Source of the DNA: Pseudobutyrivibrio xylanivorans
Lineage (GTDB): Bacteria; Bacillota; Clostridia; Lachnospirales; Lachnospiraceae
Direction of reading: 5' to 3'
DNA: 64,000 bases
Assembly (NCBI RefSeq): GCF_008935055.1
Contig: NZ_CP043028.1
Location: 2,138,501-2,202,500, forward strand
Shown here: positions 44,380 through 53,776 of the stretch, piece after piece
How the letters are laid out: each line of letters opens with the position of its first letter
How positions within the stretch are numbered: the stretch's first letter is position 1
The notes under the pieces: generated by a model
Database searches by the model: none
What the model saw: only the letters and a program-made list of their open reading frames with translations
Told to the model about the DNA's origin: nothing
Translations under genes and position numbers: made by a program

Positions 44380-45959
44380 TGTTAGAAGTTTTGTTAGTTG
44401 ATGATGAGCCATTCATTCTCCAAGGCTTGCAGCTTCTTATTGATTGGGAGAAGGAAGGCTATCACATTACCACTGCCAGCAATGGCGGCGAGGCGCTTGA
44501 GATAATTAAGGAGCGTCCAGTTGATTTAATCATTGCAGACATCAAGATGCCTGTTATGACAGGCCTTGAGCTTTTGAAGGCACTCAGGTCTGATTTAAAG
44601 AGTGACACTTATTTTGTCATTCTAAGCGGTTTTGCTGAGTTCAGTTATGCACAGGAGGCTTTGAGGTACGATTGTACGGATTATATTTTAAAGCCTGTTG
44701 AAAAGGATCAGCTTATGGAGATTCTTAGCAAGGTTTCAGCTTTGAATTCTGAGAAGACTCACCACAGGCAGGATGTCCTGAAAAAGGAAAAAGCATACAT
44801 GGAACGTGTGCTTATGCGCCTTTTGAGCGGCAAATACGATGTGAATGACATTGAATATATATCTGATAAAACTAGCATGGATGATGAGAAATGCTATGTT
44901 GAAATTCAGTTGGATGATTTGATGGTTACTGACGAAACCCTTGACGAGGACAAGAAGGCACAGCTTGCCAAGGTTTACTCAGCAGCTCTTGATTATCTGA
45001 AGGACGATGCAATCTTTTGCATCAGAGATATTTCTGACAGCGAGCAGGTATTTGATATTGGCTTTATATACAGCGAGAGCATGGGCAAACGCCTACAGAT
45101 GACTTCAAAGGAATATCTCAACGATTTCCTTGATTATCTGATTGCAAATACAAATCTTCCATTGACTATGCTCATTGGAAAGAATGTTAGTGGAATTCGA
45201 AATATTTCTAAGTCCTATGGTACGGCGAACATGCTTCATTCTCTTCAGGGCTTCCGCGAGAAGAAGAATATTTATTTCTATGAAGAGGAGTACAAGGTTG
45301 GCGAGACCGGTCTTATTATTTGTAAGAAGGAGCTTGATGCTCTTATTGCAGCAATTGAGCGAGGGGAGCATGTAGAAATTCGTAAATGCGTAGATGACTT
45401 CTATGAGGAAATGCAAAAGACCGGTGTTACAGGCTCAACAATGAACCTTAATATTAATTATCTTTTGTTCCAGCTGATTCATCTTGCCAGCGAGCTTGAC
45501 AGCGAGGTTAACCAGGAGGAAATCCTTCGTATAATTTCTGAGAGTACTTCTGAAGAGGGCATCAGCCGAGGAGGCAAAACTCACCTTTGTCGTATGGCTT
45601 ACGCATACGGAGAATACATTTCTCAGCTTCGTAAAAACGTATCACGAGGCGTGCTTGGTGATGTGGAAGAGGAAATCAAAAAGAATTATGCTTCAAATCT
45701 TACCCTGAAGGATCTCAGTGAAAAGTACTTCGTAAATTCGGCATACTTAGGACAGCTTTTCCGGAAAAAGTATGGATGCTCCTTCAAGGATTACCTGAAC
45801 AAGAAACGTATCGAAGAGGCAGCACGCCTGCTTCGTAAAACCGATATGAAAATCTATGAGGTGGCTGAAGCCGTGGGCTACAAGGACTCTGATTACTTTG
45901 TAAACAAGTTCATCGAGGCCATGGGCTGCACACCTACAAAATATAAGAAGAACATCTAG
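44379..45959 (+). CDS. yesN: response regulator, YesN/AraC type
   Basis: A 526-residue regulator: receiver domain (1-120) with DDEPF, phospho-Asp in DLIIADIKMPVMTG and Lys in YILKPVEKDQ; a variable middle region; and an AraC DNA-binding domain at the C-terminus (about 420-526) with two helix-turn-helices, LKDLSEKYFVNSAYLGQLF and IYEVAEAVGYKDSDYFVNKF. It is translationally joined to the kinase. Likely targets are the importer and glycosidase genes on either side, chiefly the strongly led lipoprotein gene at 46153. Confidence 0.93.
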   Translation: MLEVLLVDDEPFILQGLQLLIDWEKEGYHITTASNGGEALEIIKERPVDLIIADIKMPVMTGLELLKALRSDLKSDTYFVILSGFAEFSYAQEALRYDCTDYILKPVEKDQLMEILSKVSALNSEKTHHRQDVLKKEKAYMERVLMRLLSGKYDVNDIEYISDKTSMDDEKCYVEIQLDDLMVTDETLDEDKKAQLAKVYSAALDYLKDDAIFCIRDISDSEQVFDIGFIYSESMGKRLQMTSKEYLNDFLDYLIANTNLPLTMLIGKNVSGIRNISKSYGTANMLHSLQGFREKKNIYFYEEEYKVGETGLIICKKELDALIAAIERGEHVEIRKCVDDFYEEMQKTGVTGSTMNLNINYLLFQLIHLASELDSEVNQEEILRIISESTSEEGISRGGKTHLCRMAYAYGEYISQLRKNVSRGVLGDVEEEIKKNYASNLTLKDLSEKYFVNSAYLGQLFRKKYGCSFKDYLNKKRIEEAARLLRKTDMKIYEVAEAVGYKDSDYFVNKFIEAMGCTPTKYKKNI

Positions 45960-45963
45960 ATTA

Positions 45964-46009
45964 AGCCTTCCCCTTGAGGGAAAGGTGGCCTGAAAGGCCG
46001 GATGAGGTG
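45964..46009 (+). repeat. REP-like repeat, copy 2
   Basis: GCCTTCCCCTTGAGGGAAAG, then GGCCTGAAAGGCC and GGATGAGGTGTTAA. It matches the copy at 39265 except for the inserted second hairpin (GGCCTGAAAGGCC). Confidence 0.65.
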
Positions 46010-46019
46010 TTAAATTATA

Positions 46020-46055
46020 GGGGGGAGAAACTATTAAAATTTCTCCCCCCTTTTT
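46020..46055 (+). terminator. terminator after yesN
   Basis: GGGGGGAGAAA and TTTCTCCCCCC make a very GC-rich stem followed by TTTTTCT. Confidence 0.9.
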
Positions 46056-46152
46056 CTATACTTTATCCGATGTTTTAATCACAGAAAAGACATAATATAT
46101 TAACATAGCAAAGGGACTTAAAGGAGTCCAAAAATATTAGGAGGGTTTTATT

Positions 46153-47844
46153 ATGAAAAAGAAAGTTGTAAGCGCTGTTCTTTGCGCTGCAATGCTCTCT
46201 TCAATGTTTGCAGGCTGTGGAAAGCAGGCAGCAAGCGGTGGAGCAGTTAACGAGGATGGAATCAAGGAATTCACAGCATTCTTCGCTGTACCTGGTTCTG
46301 AAATCAACGATGACAATGAGGTTCAGCAGCTCATCGCTGAGAAGACTGGTTGCAAGGTTAAGGAGACATGGCTTACAGGTCAGTCAGCTGAGGAAGCAAT
46401 CGGTACACTTATCGCTGGTGGCGAGTATCCAGACTTTATCGAAGCTGGTAATGGTTCAGTTCAGATGTATGAAGCAGGCGCTCTTGTAGCACTTGATGAT
46501 TATATTGACAAGTATCCAAACATCAAAGAGTTCTTCACAGAGCAGGAATGGGATAGCCTTCGTCAGAGCGACGGACACATCTATTGGATTCCACAGTTCT
46601 CTAACATCTATGGTGAGGAAAGAACATGTACACACAACGATGAGGCATTCTGGATTCAGACACGTGTTCTTAAGTGGGCTAACTATCCAAAGATCGAGAC
46701 AATGGATGAGTACTTCGACTTAATCGAAGCTTACAACGAGGCTAATCCTACAATGGAGGATGGCACAGAGAACATCCCTTACACAATCCTTTGCGAGGAT
46801 TGGAGATACTTCTGTCTTGAGAACGCAGGTGAGTTCCTTGATGGATATCCAAACGATGGATCAGTTATCGTTGACCCAGACAAGAAGCAAATCATCGATT
46901 ACAACACAACACCTACTACAAAGAAGTACTTCCAGAAGTTAAACGAAGAGTACAAGAAGGGTATTGTTGATCCAGAGTCATTCACACAGACATATGATGA
47001 GTACATTGCAAAGCTTTCTTCAGGACGTGTACTTGGTATGGTTGATCAGTGGTGGGATTTCGCATACACAGCTGAGGATGCTATCAAGACAGCAGGACTT
47101 GAGGATCAGGGCTGCAAGTATGTTCCACTTCCAATTACAATTGAGAAGGGCATGAAGAATCAGTGGCACAACTCAGGCGGAGTTGTAAACGTTTCATCTG
47201 GTCTTGCTATCACAACATCATGTAAGGATGTTGAGGGTGCACTTCAGTTTGTAAACGATCTTCTTGATCAGGACATCCACAACCTCAGAATGTGGGGTGT
47301 TGAAGGTGTTGATTACCTTGTAGATGATGACGGAATGTTCTACAGAACACCAGAGCAGAGAGCTCAGTCAGCTGATACAGCTTACAAGGCATCACACGCA
47401 TGTGGTTACTCATACTTCCCACAGTGGGATGGAACAAGCCGCGATGGCAAGAACGCTATGAAGCCAGCTGGACAGGAAGCAGAGTTCTACGATGGACTTG
47501 CTGATACAGTTAAGGAGTGCTTCGATGCTTATGGAGCTAAGACATACGTTGAAATGCTTGGTACTTCACCAGCTCCAGGTCCTTGGTATCCAATGTACAC
47601 ATACTCAAGCACAATGACAACATCTACACCAGGTGGTACAGCTTGGACAAAGATGACAGAAATCAAGCACCAGTACCTTCCAAAGGTAGTTATGGCTGAT
47701 GATTTCGAAAAGGGCTGGGATGAGTACATGAAGGTTTATGAAGAGTGTAAGCCAGAAGATTTCGTAGCTGAGATGCAGACAGAGCTTGAGAGAAGAATCT
47801 CTGAGGCAGCTAAGTACGATAACGGCTCAGTAGCTAAGAACTAA
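46153..47844 (+). CDS. extracellular oligosaccharide-binding lipoprotein (system 2)
   Basis: A 563-residue LplA-type binding lipoprotein. The signal peptide ends SSMFAGC (lipidated Cys about 23), followed by a Gly/Ala/Ser spacer. The mature protein is rich in Trp/Tyr, as is usual for sugar binding. It differs clearly from the system-1 lipoprotein at 34671, so the two importers probably take different oligosaccharide lengths or decorations. AGGAGGG precedes the ATG. A hairpin follows the gene before the permeases, opposite to system 1, where the permeases come first. Confidence 0.92.
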   Translation: MKKKVVSAVLCAAMLSSMFAGCGKQAASGGAVNEDGIKEFTAFFAVPGSEINDDNEVQQLIAEKTGCKVKETWLTGQSAEEAIGTLIAGGEYPDFIEAGNGSVQMYEAGALVALDDYIDKYPNIKEFFTEQEWDSLRQSDGHIYWIPQFSNIYGEERTCTHNDEAFWIQTRVLKWANYPKIETMDEYFDLIEAYNEANPTMEDGTENIPYTILCEDWRYFCLENAGEFLDGYPNDGSVIVDPDKKQIIDYNTTPTTKKYFQKLNEEYKKGIVDPESFTQTYDEYIAKLSSGRVLGMVDQWWDFAYTAEDAIKTAGLEDQGCKYVPLPITIEKGMKNQWHNSGGVVNVSSGLAITTSCKDVEGALQFVNDLLDQDIHNLRMWGVEGVDYLVDDDGMFYRTPEQRAQSADTAYKASHACGYSYFPQWDGTSRDGKNAMKPAGQEAEFYDGLADTVKECFDAYGAKTYVEMLGTSPAPGPWYPMYTYSSTMTTSTPGGTAWTKMTEIKHQYLPKVVMADDFEKGWDEYMKVYEECKPEDFVAEMQTELERRISEAAKYDNGSVAKN

Positions 47845-47869
47845 TCAAAGTTAATTATTGAAATACCCT

Positions 47870-47907
47870 TATAGCAGGGCATTCTTGAGGTGCCCTGCTA
47901 TAATTTT
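47870..47907 (+). terminator. hairpin between lipoprotein and permease genes
   Basis: TATAGCAGGGCA and TGCCCTGCTATA form a 12-bp stem followed by ATTTTACC. The T tract is weak, so partial read-through into the permeases is likely and would give more binding protein than permease. Confidence 0.75.
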
Positions 47908-47958
47908 ACCTAAAATCAGGCATTTTTAGCCACAAAATGCCACAATTGGGAGGAAATC

Positions 47959-48876
47959 ATGAATAAAAAAGCAATCACCTGGGTTGAAGTTAAGCGCCAA
48001 AGAGTTCTTTTAATTTGGGCAGCAATCATCACAGTATACGGTATTATCTTTCATTATTTACCACTTTGCGGTTGGCTTATGGCTTTCCAGAACTACAAGC
48101 CAGTCACAGGTCTTTTACATTCACAGTTTATCGGATTTGATAAATTCAGAGGATTATTCTCAGATGCATCATTCATTCGAGTTATCCGAAACACATTAGC
48201 AATGGGTGTTATCAACCTTGCAGTTACTTTCATTATGGCTATCGTATTTGCGATACTCTTAAATGAAATGGCTTCAAAGGGCGGCAAGAAAGTAGTTCAG
48301 ACTATTTCTTACTTACCTCACTTCCTTTCATGGATCATCGTTACAGGTATTCTTCACGATGCTCTTTCAGGAACAGGTATCATTAACACACTTTTAGTAA
48401 ACTTCGGTTGCATTGATCAACCAATCAACTTCTTTGCACATGAAAAATATTTCTGGCCAATCGTTGCCTTCGCAAACGTTTGGAAGGAGACAGGCTGGAA
48501 TGCAATTATATATTTAGCAGCAATTACATCTATTGACCCATCACTTTACGAGGCAGCAGCTATCGATGGTGCAGGCAGATGGGCAAAGATTAAGCACGTA
48601 ACACTTCCTGGCATTAAGCCAACTATCATGATTCTTCTTCTTATGAACGTTGGTAACGTACTTAATGCAGGTTTCGAAATTCAGTACTTACTCGGTAACG
48701 GACTTGTTCAGAACGTATCTCAGACAATTGATATCTACGTTTTGAAATGGGGTATCAGCCAGGGTGACTACTCACTTGGTACAGCAGCTGGTATCTTCAA
48801 GAGTGTTGTTTCTATCGTTCTTATTGTTATCTGTAACCAGATGGCAAAGAGACACGGTGAAGAGAGATTATTCTAA
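47959..48876 (+). CDS. sugar ABC importer permease, LplB type (system 2)
   Basis: A 305-residue permease with six membrane segments, EAA loop YEAAAIDGAGRWAKIKHVT, and the family end MAKRHGEERLF. It follows the system-2 lipoprotein and stands 12 bases before the partner permease. As in system 1, no ATPase gene is adjacent. A GGGAGGAA site precedes the ATG. Confidence 0.93.
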   Translation: MNKKAITWVEVKRQRVLLIWAAIITVYGIIFHYLPLCGWLMAFQNYKPVTGLLHSQFIGFDKFRGLFSDASFIRVIRNTLAMGVINLAVTFIMAIVFAILLNEMASKGGKKVVQTISYLPHFLSWIIVTGILHDALSGTGIINTLLVNFGCIDQPINFFAHEKYFWPIVAFANVWKETGWNAIIYLAAITSIDPSLYEAAAIDGAGRWAKIKHVTLPGIKPTIMILLLMNVGNVLNAGFEIQYLLGNGLVQNVSQTIDIYVLKWGISQGDYSLGTAAGIFKSVVSIVLIVICNQMAKRHGEERLF

Positions 48877-48888
48877 GGAGGCGCGAAA

Positions 48889-49857
48889 ATGGATCAGACT
48901 AGTAATATTTTAGAAAACGTTGCCTTTTCTGCAAAGAAAACCAGGGAGGTTGCCACAGTGGAAAAAGCAAGAAAGAGAAAGAGAATTTCGGGCGCTGATT
49001 TAGCATTTAGAATTTGTAACGGACTTTTCATGATTATCTTCGTAGTCGTTACACTTTATCCTGTACTTAATACACTTGCTGTATCATTAAACGATGGTAC
49101 AGATGCTCTTAGAGGTGGTATTTACCTTGTTCCTAGAGTATTCACAATGAAGAACTATGTAACAGTTCTTCAGAAGGATAACCTGATTACAGGTGCCTTC
49201 GTAACAGTTGCAAGAACGCTCATTGGTACACTTCTTGCACTTGTATCAAATGCGATACTTGCCTTCATCGTAAGCCGAAAGAACTTTATGTTCGCAAAGC
49301 AGGTATCACTTTTCTGGGTAGTAACAATGTATGTTAACGGCGGATTGATTCCAACATTCCTCCTTTTTAAATCCCTTGGACTTACAAACAGTTTCGCAGT
49401 ATATGTAATACCAGGAATGCTATCTGCCTTTAACATGCTTGTCATCAGAACATACATGAGAGGTATTCCAGACAGCTTAGAGGAATCTGCACAGCTGGAT
49501 GGTGCTGGCTATACAACTATTTTCCTAAAGATTATTTCTCCATTATGCAAGCCAGTATACGCAACAGTTGCTCTTTTCGTAGCTGTTGGTCAGTGGAACT
49601 CATGGTTCGATGCAATGCTTTATAACAGAATGAGCAGCGACTTAACTACATTGCAGTATGAGCTTATGAAACTCCTTTCCTCAGTAACAAACCAGAGCTC
49701 ATCTGCTGAGTCAATGAAAAACTCTAACGGAACTGTAACCCCTACATCCGTTAGAGCAGCTGCAACAATCATTACAATGCTTCCAATTATTTGTATCTAT
49801 CCATTCTTACAGAAGTACTTCGTAACTGGATTAACACTTGGTGGCGTAAAGGAATAA
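48889..49857 (+). CDS. sugar ABC importer permease, YtcP type (system 2)
   Basis: A 322-residue permease with a charged N-terminal tail (KARKRKRISGADLAFRI), six membrane segments, EAA loop LEESAQLDGAGYTTIFLK and the typical end GLTLGGVKE. It partners the LplB-type protein upstream. AAGGAGGCG lies before the ATG. Confidence 0.93.
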   Translation: MDQTSNILENVAFSAKKTREVATVEKARKRKRISGADLAFRICNGLFMIIFVVVTLYPVLNTLAVSLNDGTDALRGGIYLVPRVFTMKNYVTVLQKDNLITGAFVTVARTLIGTLLALVSNAILAFIVSRKNFMFAKQVSLFWVVTMYVNGGLIPTFLLFKSLGLTNSFAVYVIPGMLSAFNMLVIRTYMRGIPDSLEESAQLDGAGYTTIFLKIISPLCKPVYATVALFVAVGQWNSWFDAMLYNRMSSDLTTLQYELMKLLSSVTNQSSSAESMKNSNGTVTPTSVRAAATIITMLPIICIYPFLQKYFVTGLTLGGVKE

Positions 49858-49942
49858 CGTATATACGGTATTAGACTCACTGTAAATTACTAGATTTAAA
49901 GGCTTTAAGTGAAGCTTGTAACTAACAAGCTGGAGTTTATTG

Positions 49943-51070
49943 ATGAAAAGTTATAGAAATATTTTTTTAGAAATTGGTAAGTCTCAGGAAGAAATTGAGA
50001 CTAGACTTAACGAGACATTTGATGAGATTTTTTATGGAGTCAACAAGTTTTATGAAACAACTGAGGATGGCTCCATGGGATATCTTGTAGATACTGGAAA
50101 TATTGATACTCGTACAGAGGGTATTTCCTATGGCATGATGATGGCTGTTCAAATGAATAAGAAAAAGGAATTTGATCAGCTGTGGAATTGGGCCATGACA
50201 AATATGTACCTTGAGGATGGCGATAACAAAGGCTATTTTGCTTGGTCAGTAGCCACTGATGGTACAAAGAATGCATACGGACCAGCTCCAGATGGCGAGG
50301 AATTCTTTGCAATGGCACTTATCTTTGCAAGTCACCGTTGGGGAGATGGCGAGGGCATCTACAACTATAGTCAAAAAGCTAAAGAGCTTTTGAAAGTGTG
50401 CCTCCATCATGAAGAAATGTATGGTGGCCACAATATGTGGAATGAGGACGGACTGATTAAGTTTGTTCCAGGACTTGAATTTACGGACCCATCATATCAC
50501 CTTCCACATTTCTACGACTTGTTTGCTGAGAATTGTGACCCAGAAGACGAGACAGCTTGGAAAAAATGTGCAGCTGCAAGTCGTGAATATTTGAAAAAAG
50601 CTTGTCATCCAAAGACTGGACTTTCCCCAGAGTACAGCTACTATGATGGCAGACCTTATCCAGACCACGAGCATTTTGGTGGTCGTCACGATTGGTTCTA
50701 CAGCGATGCTTACAGAACCATCGCAAACATCGGCCTATGCTATGAATGGGCCGACAAGGATACTGAGTTCGGCACTTGGTGCCGTGCCACAGCAAACAAT
50801 TTGCAGGAGTTCTTCGCAAACCTCCCAAGTGAAGACAAGCGAGGCATCTACGAAATCGACGGAACAGTTCTTGAAGGCAAGGCACTTCATCCGGTAGGCT
50901 TGACTGCAACAATCGCTCAGGCGTCACTTGCAGCGGATGGAGCACATGCCCTCACTGCAGTAGAGGAGTTCTGGAATACTCCTCTTAGAACTGGAGAGAG
51001 AAGATACTTCGACAACTGCCTGTATTTGTTCGCAATGCTGGCATTAAGTGGAAATTATCGAATTTGGTAG
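49943..51070 (+). CDS. GH8 reducing-end xylose-releasing exo-oligoxylanase
   Basis: A 375-residue cytoplasmic (alpha/alpha)6-barrel enzyme of the Rex type, which removes xylose from the reducing end of xylo-oligosaccharides by inversion. The general acid is Glu59 in DTRTEGISYGMMM and the likely base is Asp255 in HDWFYSDAYR. Other GH8 marks are GYFAWSV, YGPAPDGEEFFAMAL and FTDPSYHLPHFYDLF. It is complementary to the non-reducing-end GH3 and GH43 enzymes. ATG 49943 is preceded by TGGAG. It is the last gene of the system-2 unit; a terminator follows. Confidence 0.93.
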   Translation: MKSYRNIFLEIGKSQEEIETRLNETFDEIFYGVNKFYETTEDGSMGYLVDTGNIDTRTEGISYGMMMAVQMNKKKEFDQLWNWAMTNMYLEDGDNKGYFAWSVATDGTKNAYGPAPDGEEFFAMALIFASHRWGDGEGIYNYSQKAKELLKVCLHHEEMYGGHNMWNEDGLIKFVPGLEFTDPSYHLPHFYDLFAENCDPEDETAWKKCAAASREYLKKACHPKTGLSPEYSYYDGRPYPDHEHFGGRHDWFYSDAYRTIANIGLCYEWADKDTEFGTWCRATANNLQEFFANLPSEDKRGIYEIDGTVLEGKALHPVGLTATIAQASLAADGAHALTAVEEFWNTPLRTGERRYFDNCLYLFAMLALSGNYRIW

Positions 51071-51134
51071 GATTGAATAATACTTTTTTTTCATTACTTC
51101 TTCTTTTAATTTAAATAGGTTGTGATAATAGGTT

Positions 51135-51170
51135 GGGCTGGTTACGTAAGTAACCAGCCCTCTTTTATTT
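51135..51170 (+). terminator. terminator closing the xylan locus
   Basis: GGGCTGGTTAC and GTAACCAGCCC form a perfect 11-bp stem with a GTAA loop, followed by TCTTTTATTT. Confidence 0.93.
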
Positions 51171-51370
51171 CTCTTTAAATCTTGGTTTGGCCTATATGAG
51201 TATAGTTGTTGACAAATAGTTATTTGAAAGTTATATTATTAATCATCTTCTACTATTTATTCGTTAAATATAACTTTTTCGCAAAGCAAACTTAAATCAT
51301 TTTTTCATTCCCTTATTTATAGCTCATTTTAAAAATATTTATCGTGTTTTACAGGGGTATTATGTGTTGG

Positions 51371-51687
51371 ATTACGTGATAATTTGTGAAACTTACTATT
51401 TGTCACGTAAAGATTTTTTCGAGTTTTTTATGACTACGTGCCAATTATGGAAAATAAAAGAATAGCACGTAGTGGAGAAGTTATTTGTATGCATTAAAGA
51501 ATGGATTATACGTGGTAAAAAGAAAAAAATGGTATTTGGAATGGATGCTTTATTAGATTTGACATAAATATATTCATATGACTACGTGACTTTTGTGTGT
51601 TTATAAAAAAAGGAATGGGTGGTTCAGAATTACAATTTTCTTGATACGTTCCATATGAGAATAATCAACAAATGTCACGTAGTCATA
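51371..51687. promoter_or_regulatory. cluster of CACGTA-type sites before an orphan gene
   Basis: This AT-rich, gene-free stretch holds repeated motifs: TATGACTACGTGCC (from 51429), CACGTAGT (51466-51473), TATGACTACGTGAC (51577-51590) and its exact inverse GTCACGTAGTCATA (51674-51687), plus weaker ACGTG/CACGT sites at 51373, 51404 and 51509. The last strong site lies 29 bases before the TTG start of the next gene, suggesting a multi-site operator for an unidentified regulator. Confidence 0.5.
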
Positions 51688-51715
51688 ACAGGATAATTAA
51701 TGGGAGGATTAGTAA

Positions 51716-52516
51716 TTGATAAATTACAAAAGTTTATTGGAGCAACAATTGTTAGAACTGGAGAAGTTATTGGTGCAGTCAAACAAAAACCTGGCTAAGC
51801 TAAATAATTTACCTAACTATAGAATCAAAGTATCCAAGAGTAATGGATGCAACCAAATGTACCTTGTAGATAGAGAATCAGGAACACTTAAATATGCTAA
51901 TAAGAAAAGTCAAAAACTAGTTAAGAAATTGGTTCAAAGGGATTATGAAACTGCAGTGAATAAAAAGATAGTTTCATTAAAGAATGTATTAGAGAAATTC
52001 TTATCAAAGTATGATGTTGATGAGATTACTGAAGTATATGAGAAATTGTCCCCTGCTAGAAAGGAACTCTTACTTCCAATCATAGAATCCAGTGAAGCCT
52101 ATATTCAACGTTGGATTGAAGAGAACCCAGAACATCAGAATGAATATTATGGTGAAGGAAATATAGCTACTGCTGATGGAGGCTATGTAAGATCTAAGTC
52201 GGAAAGAATTATAGCTGATTTATTAGATAAGTATCATGTGCCATACAGATATGAACCTAGACTTGAACTAAGGGGAAGGCATATAGTGTATCCTGACTTT
52301 ATGATTCTAAATGTAAGAAAGAGAAAAACTTTATATTGGGAACATTTAGGTCTATTAAGTGAATACGACTATGCCAAAAAGAATTTTAATAAGATTAATG
52401 ATTATGAAGAAGGAGGTTTGTTCTTAGGACGGGATTTGATTATTACTATGGAAACAGAAAATGTGCCAATTAACACACTGTTAGTGGAGGAAAAGATAAA
52501 ACTGTATTGTTTATAG
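51716..52516 (+). CDS. orphan PD-(D/E)XK-nuclease-like protein
   Basis: A 266-residue protein that I do not recognise by name. The first half is helical and Lys-rich (possible coiled coil, about 1-140). The C-terminal half has the arrangement of a PD-(D/E)XK nuclease fold: YVRSKSERIIADLLDKY, YRYEPRLELRGRHIVYPDFM (Asp), then TLYWEHLGL (Glu-x-His). The start is TTG, with GGGAGGA eight bases upstream. Base composition is more AT-rich than the sugar genes on both sides, which fits an acquired gene. A defence or DNA-processing role is possible but unproven. Confidence 0.7.
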   Translation: MINYKSLLEQQLLELEKLLVQSNKNLAKLNNLPNYRIKVSKSNGCNQMYLVDRESGTLKYANKKSQKLVKKLVQRDYETAVNKKIVSLKNVLEKFLSKYDVDEITEVYEKLSPARKELLLPIIESSEAYIQRWIEENPEHQNEYYGEGNIATADGGYVRSKSERIIADLLDKYHVPYRYEPRLELRGRHIVYPDFMILNVRKRKTLYWEHLGLLSEYDYAKKNFNKINDYEEGGLFLGRDLIITMETENVPINTLLVEEKIKLYCL

Positions 52517-52545
52517 CGAATAATTAGTAATGCTATTTTAAATAT

Positions 52546-52558
52546 TTTTACTAAAAAG
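52546..52558. promoter_or_regulatory. candidate LacI-type operator (regulator's own promoter)
   Basis: TTTTACTAAAAAG here is identical to a site at 53816-53828 before the GH43 surface protein. It lies about 100 bases upstream of the LacI start. Confidence 0.45.
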
Positions 52559-52656
52559 TACTTAAACTATTGCCTTTAAATTCTAATTTTGCCATAGTAT
52601 TCTTAGTGATTCTTGTATAAATAAAGAATTAAAACAATTATCAACAGAGGTGAAAA

Positions 52657-53682
52657 ATGGCCACTTTAAAGGAGATATCTGAGTATACGGGCTTTTCTGT
52701 TACAACAGTATCCAGAGTACTTAGCGAGGATGAAACATTCAGCGTTTCTGAGGCGACCAGGTGCTCGATATTTGCTGCAGCTGAAAAGCTTAATTATAAA
52801 TGTAAAGGCAATAAAACTATAAAACGGAAGAATTCTTCTAGAAGTTTTAAAGTTGGTATTGTGGAGATGGAATATGATTCTTTTCACCTTAAGGATTCAT
52901 ACTATATTTATATGAGAAATAGTGTGGAGTCTGCCTGCTTTAATCTTAAAATTGAAACAGTGCCTTTTAGATTTAACGCTGAATCAAACGAATATGAAAA
53001 TATATCCGGTGATGTGGATGGAATAGTAGCAATTGGCCAATTTTCTGAAATACAGGTTAGGGCTATGGAACAATGGACGGAAAACATTGTATTTATTGAT
53101 TCTTCACCTTCACCTGAAAAATACTTTTCAGTTGTTCCTAATTACGAAACTGGAATTCGTCAGGGATTAGATTATCTCTATGAAAATGGTCATAGAAATA
53201 TAGCTTTTGCGGGGGTTAAGTATACCCTCGATTCAAAATTAGGGAAAATAACAGAGAGTAGAAGGGTGCTTTTTGATAACATTATAAAGGAATATCCAGA
53301 TGTGATAGCAGCTCACATTGATACCCCAAGTGGTTCAAGCGGAACAGCTGAGGCGGTGTTAAAGCATTATGACGAAATTTTCATTGATAAAAATGTAACT
53401 GCAGTTTTTGCATTTAATGAGCCAACTGCTATTGGCGTATTGCGTGGATTGGAGAGTAAGGGAAAACGTGTCCCAGATGATATAAGTGTCCTAAGCTATA
53501 ATGATACTGTTCTAGCGGTTATGACACAGCCACAGCTCACTGGAATTCATATTCCTATGACTGAAATGGCGAATGCGGCTGTATTCTTTTTGGATAGGAA
53601 GATGCGACAAGAGAGTGGTATACCGCTTAAAATATTAGTTCCTACGTCGATAACACATAGAGACAGCACAAAGGCCTTATAA
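52657..53682 (+). CDS. LacI-family regulator
   Basis: A 341-residue repressor. The N-terminal helix-turn-helix is MATLKEISEYTGFSVTTVSR, then RVLSEDETFSVSEATRCSIF as hinge region. The sugar-binding periplasmic-type domain (about 65-335) includes VDGIVAIGQFSE, YENGHRNIAFAG and FAFNEPTAIGVLRGL. It is followed by its own terminator and then by the large GH43 surface protein. Shared TTTTACTAAAA sites in both promoters suggest it controls that gene and itself. The inducer is probably a galactose- or arabinose-type sugar from the GH43 action, an inference only. Confidence 0.93.
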   Translation: MATLKEISEYTGFSVTTVSRVLSEDETFSVSEATRCSIFAAAEKLNYKCKGNKTIKRKNSSRSFKVGIVEMEYDSFHLKDSYYIYMRNSVESACFNLKIETVPFRFNAESNEYENISGDVDGIVAIGQFSEIQVRAMEQWTENIVFIDSSPSPEKYFSVVPNYETGIRQGLDYLYENGHRNIAFAGVKYTLDSKLGKITESRRVLFDNIIKEYPDVIAAHIDTPSGSSGTAEAVLKHYDEIFIDKNVTAVFAFNEPTAIGVLRGLESKGKRVPDDISVLSYNDTVLAVMTQPQLTGIHIPMTEMANAAVFFLDRKMRQESGIPLKILVPTSITHRDSTKAL

Positions 53683-53690
53683 ATTTTTTA

Positions 53691-53730
53691 TCCCGTTTCA
53701 TTTAGTTAAAGTAAATGAAACGGGATTTTT
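53691..53730 (+). terminator. terminator after LacI gene
   Basis: TCCCGTTTCATTTA and TAAATGAAACGGGA form a 14-bp stem followed by five T residues. Confidence 0.92.
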
Positions 53731-53776
53731 ACTACATTTGATTCTTTATTTTTAGTTAAAATGATAAATTGTAAAA

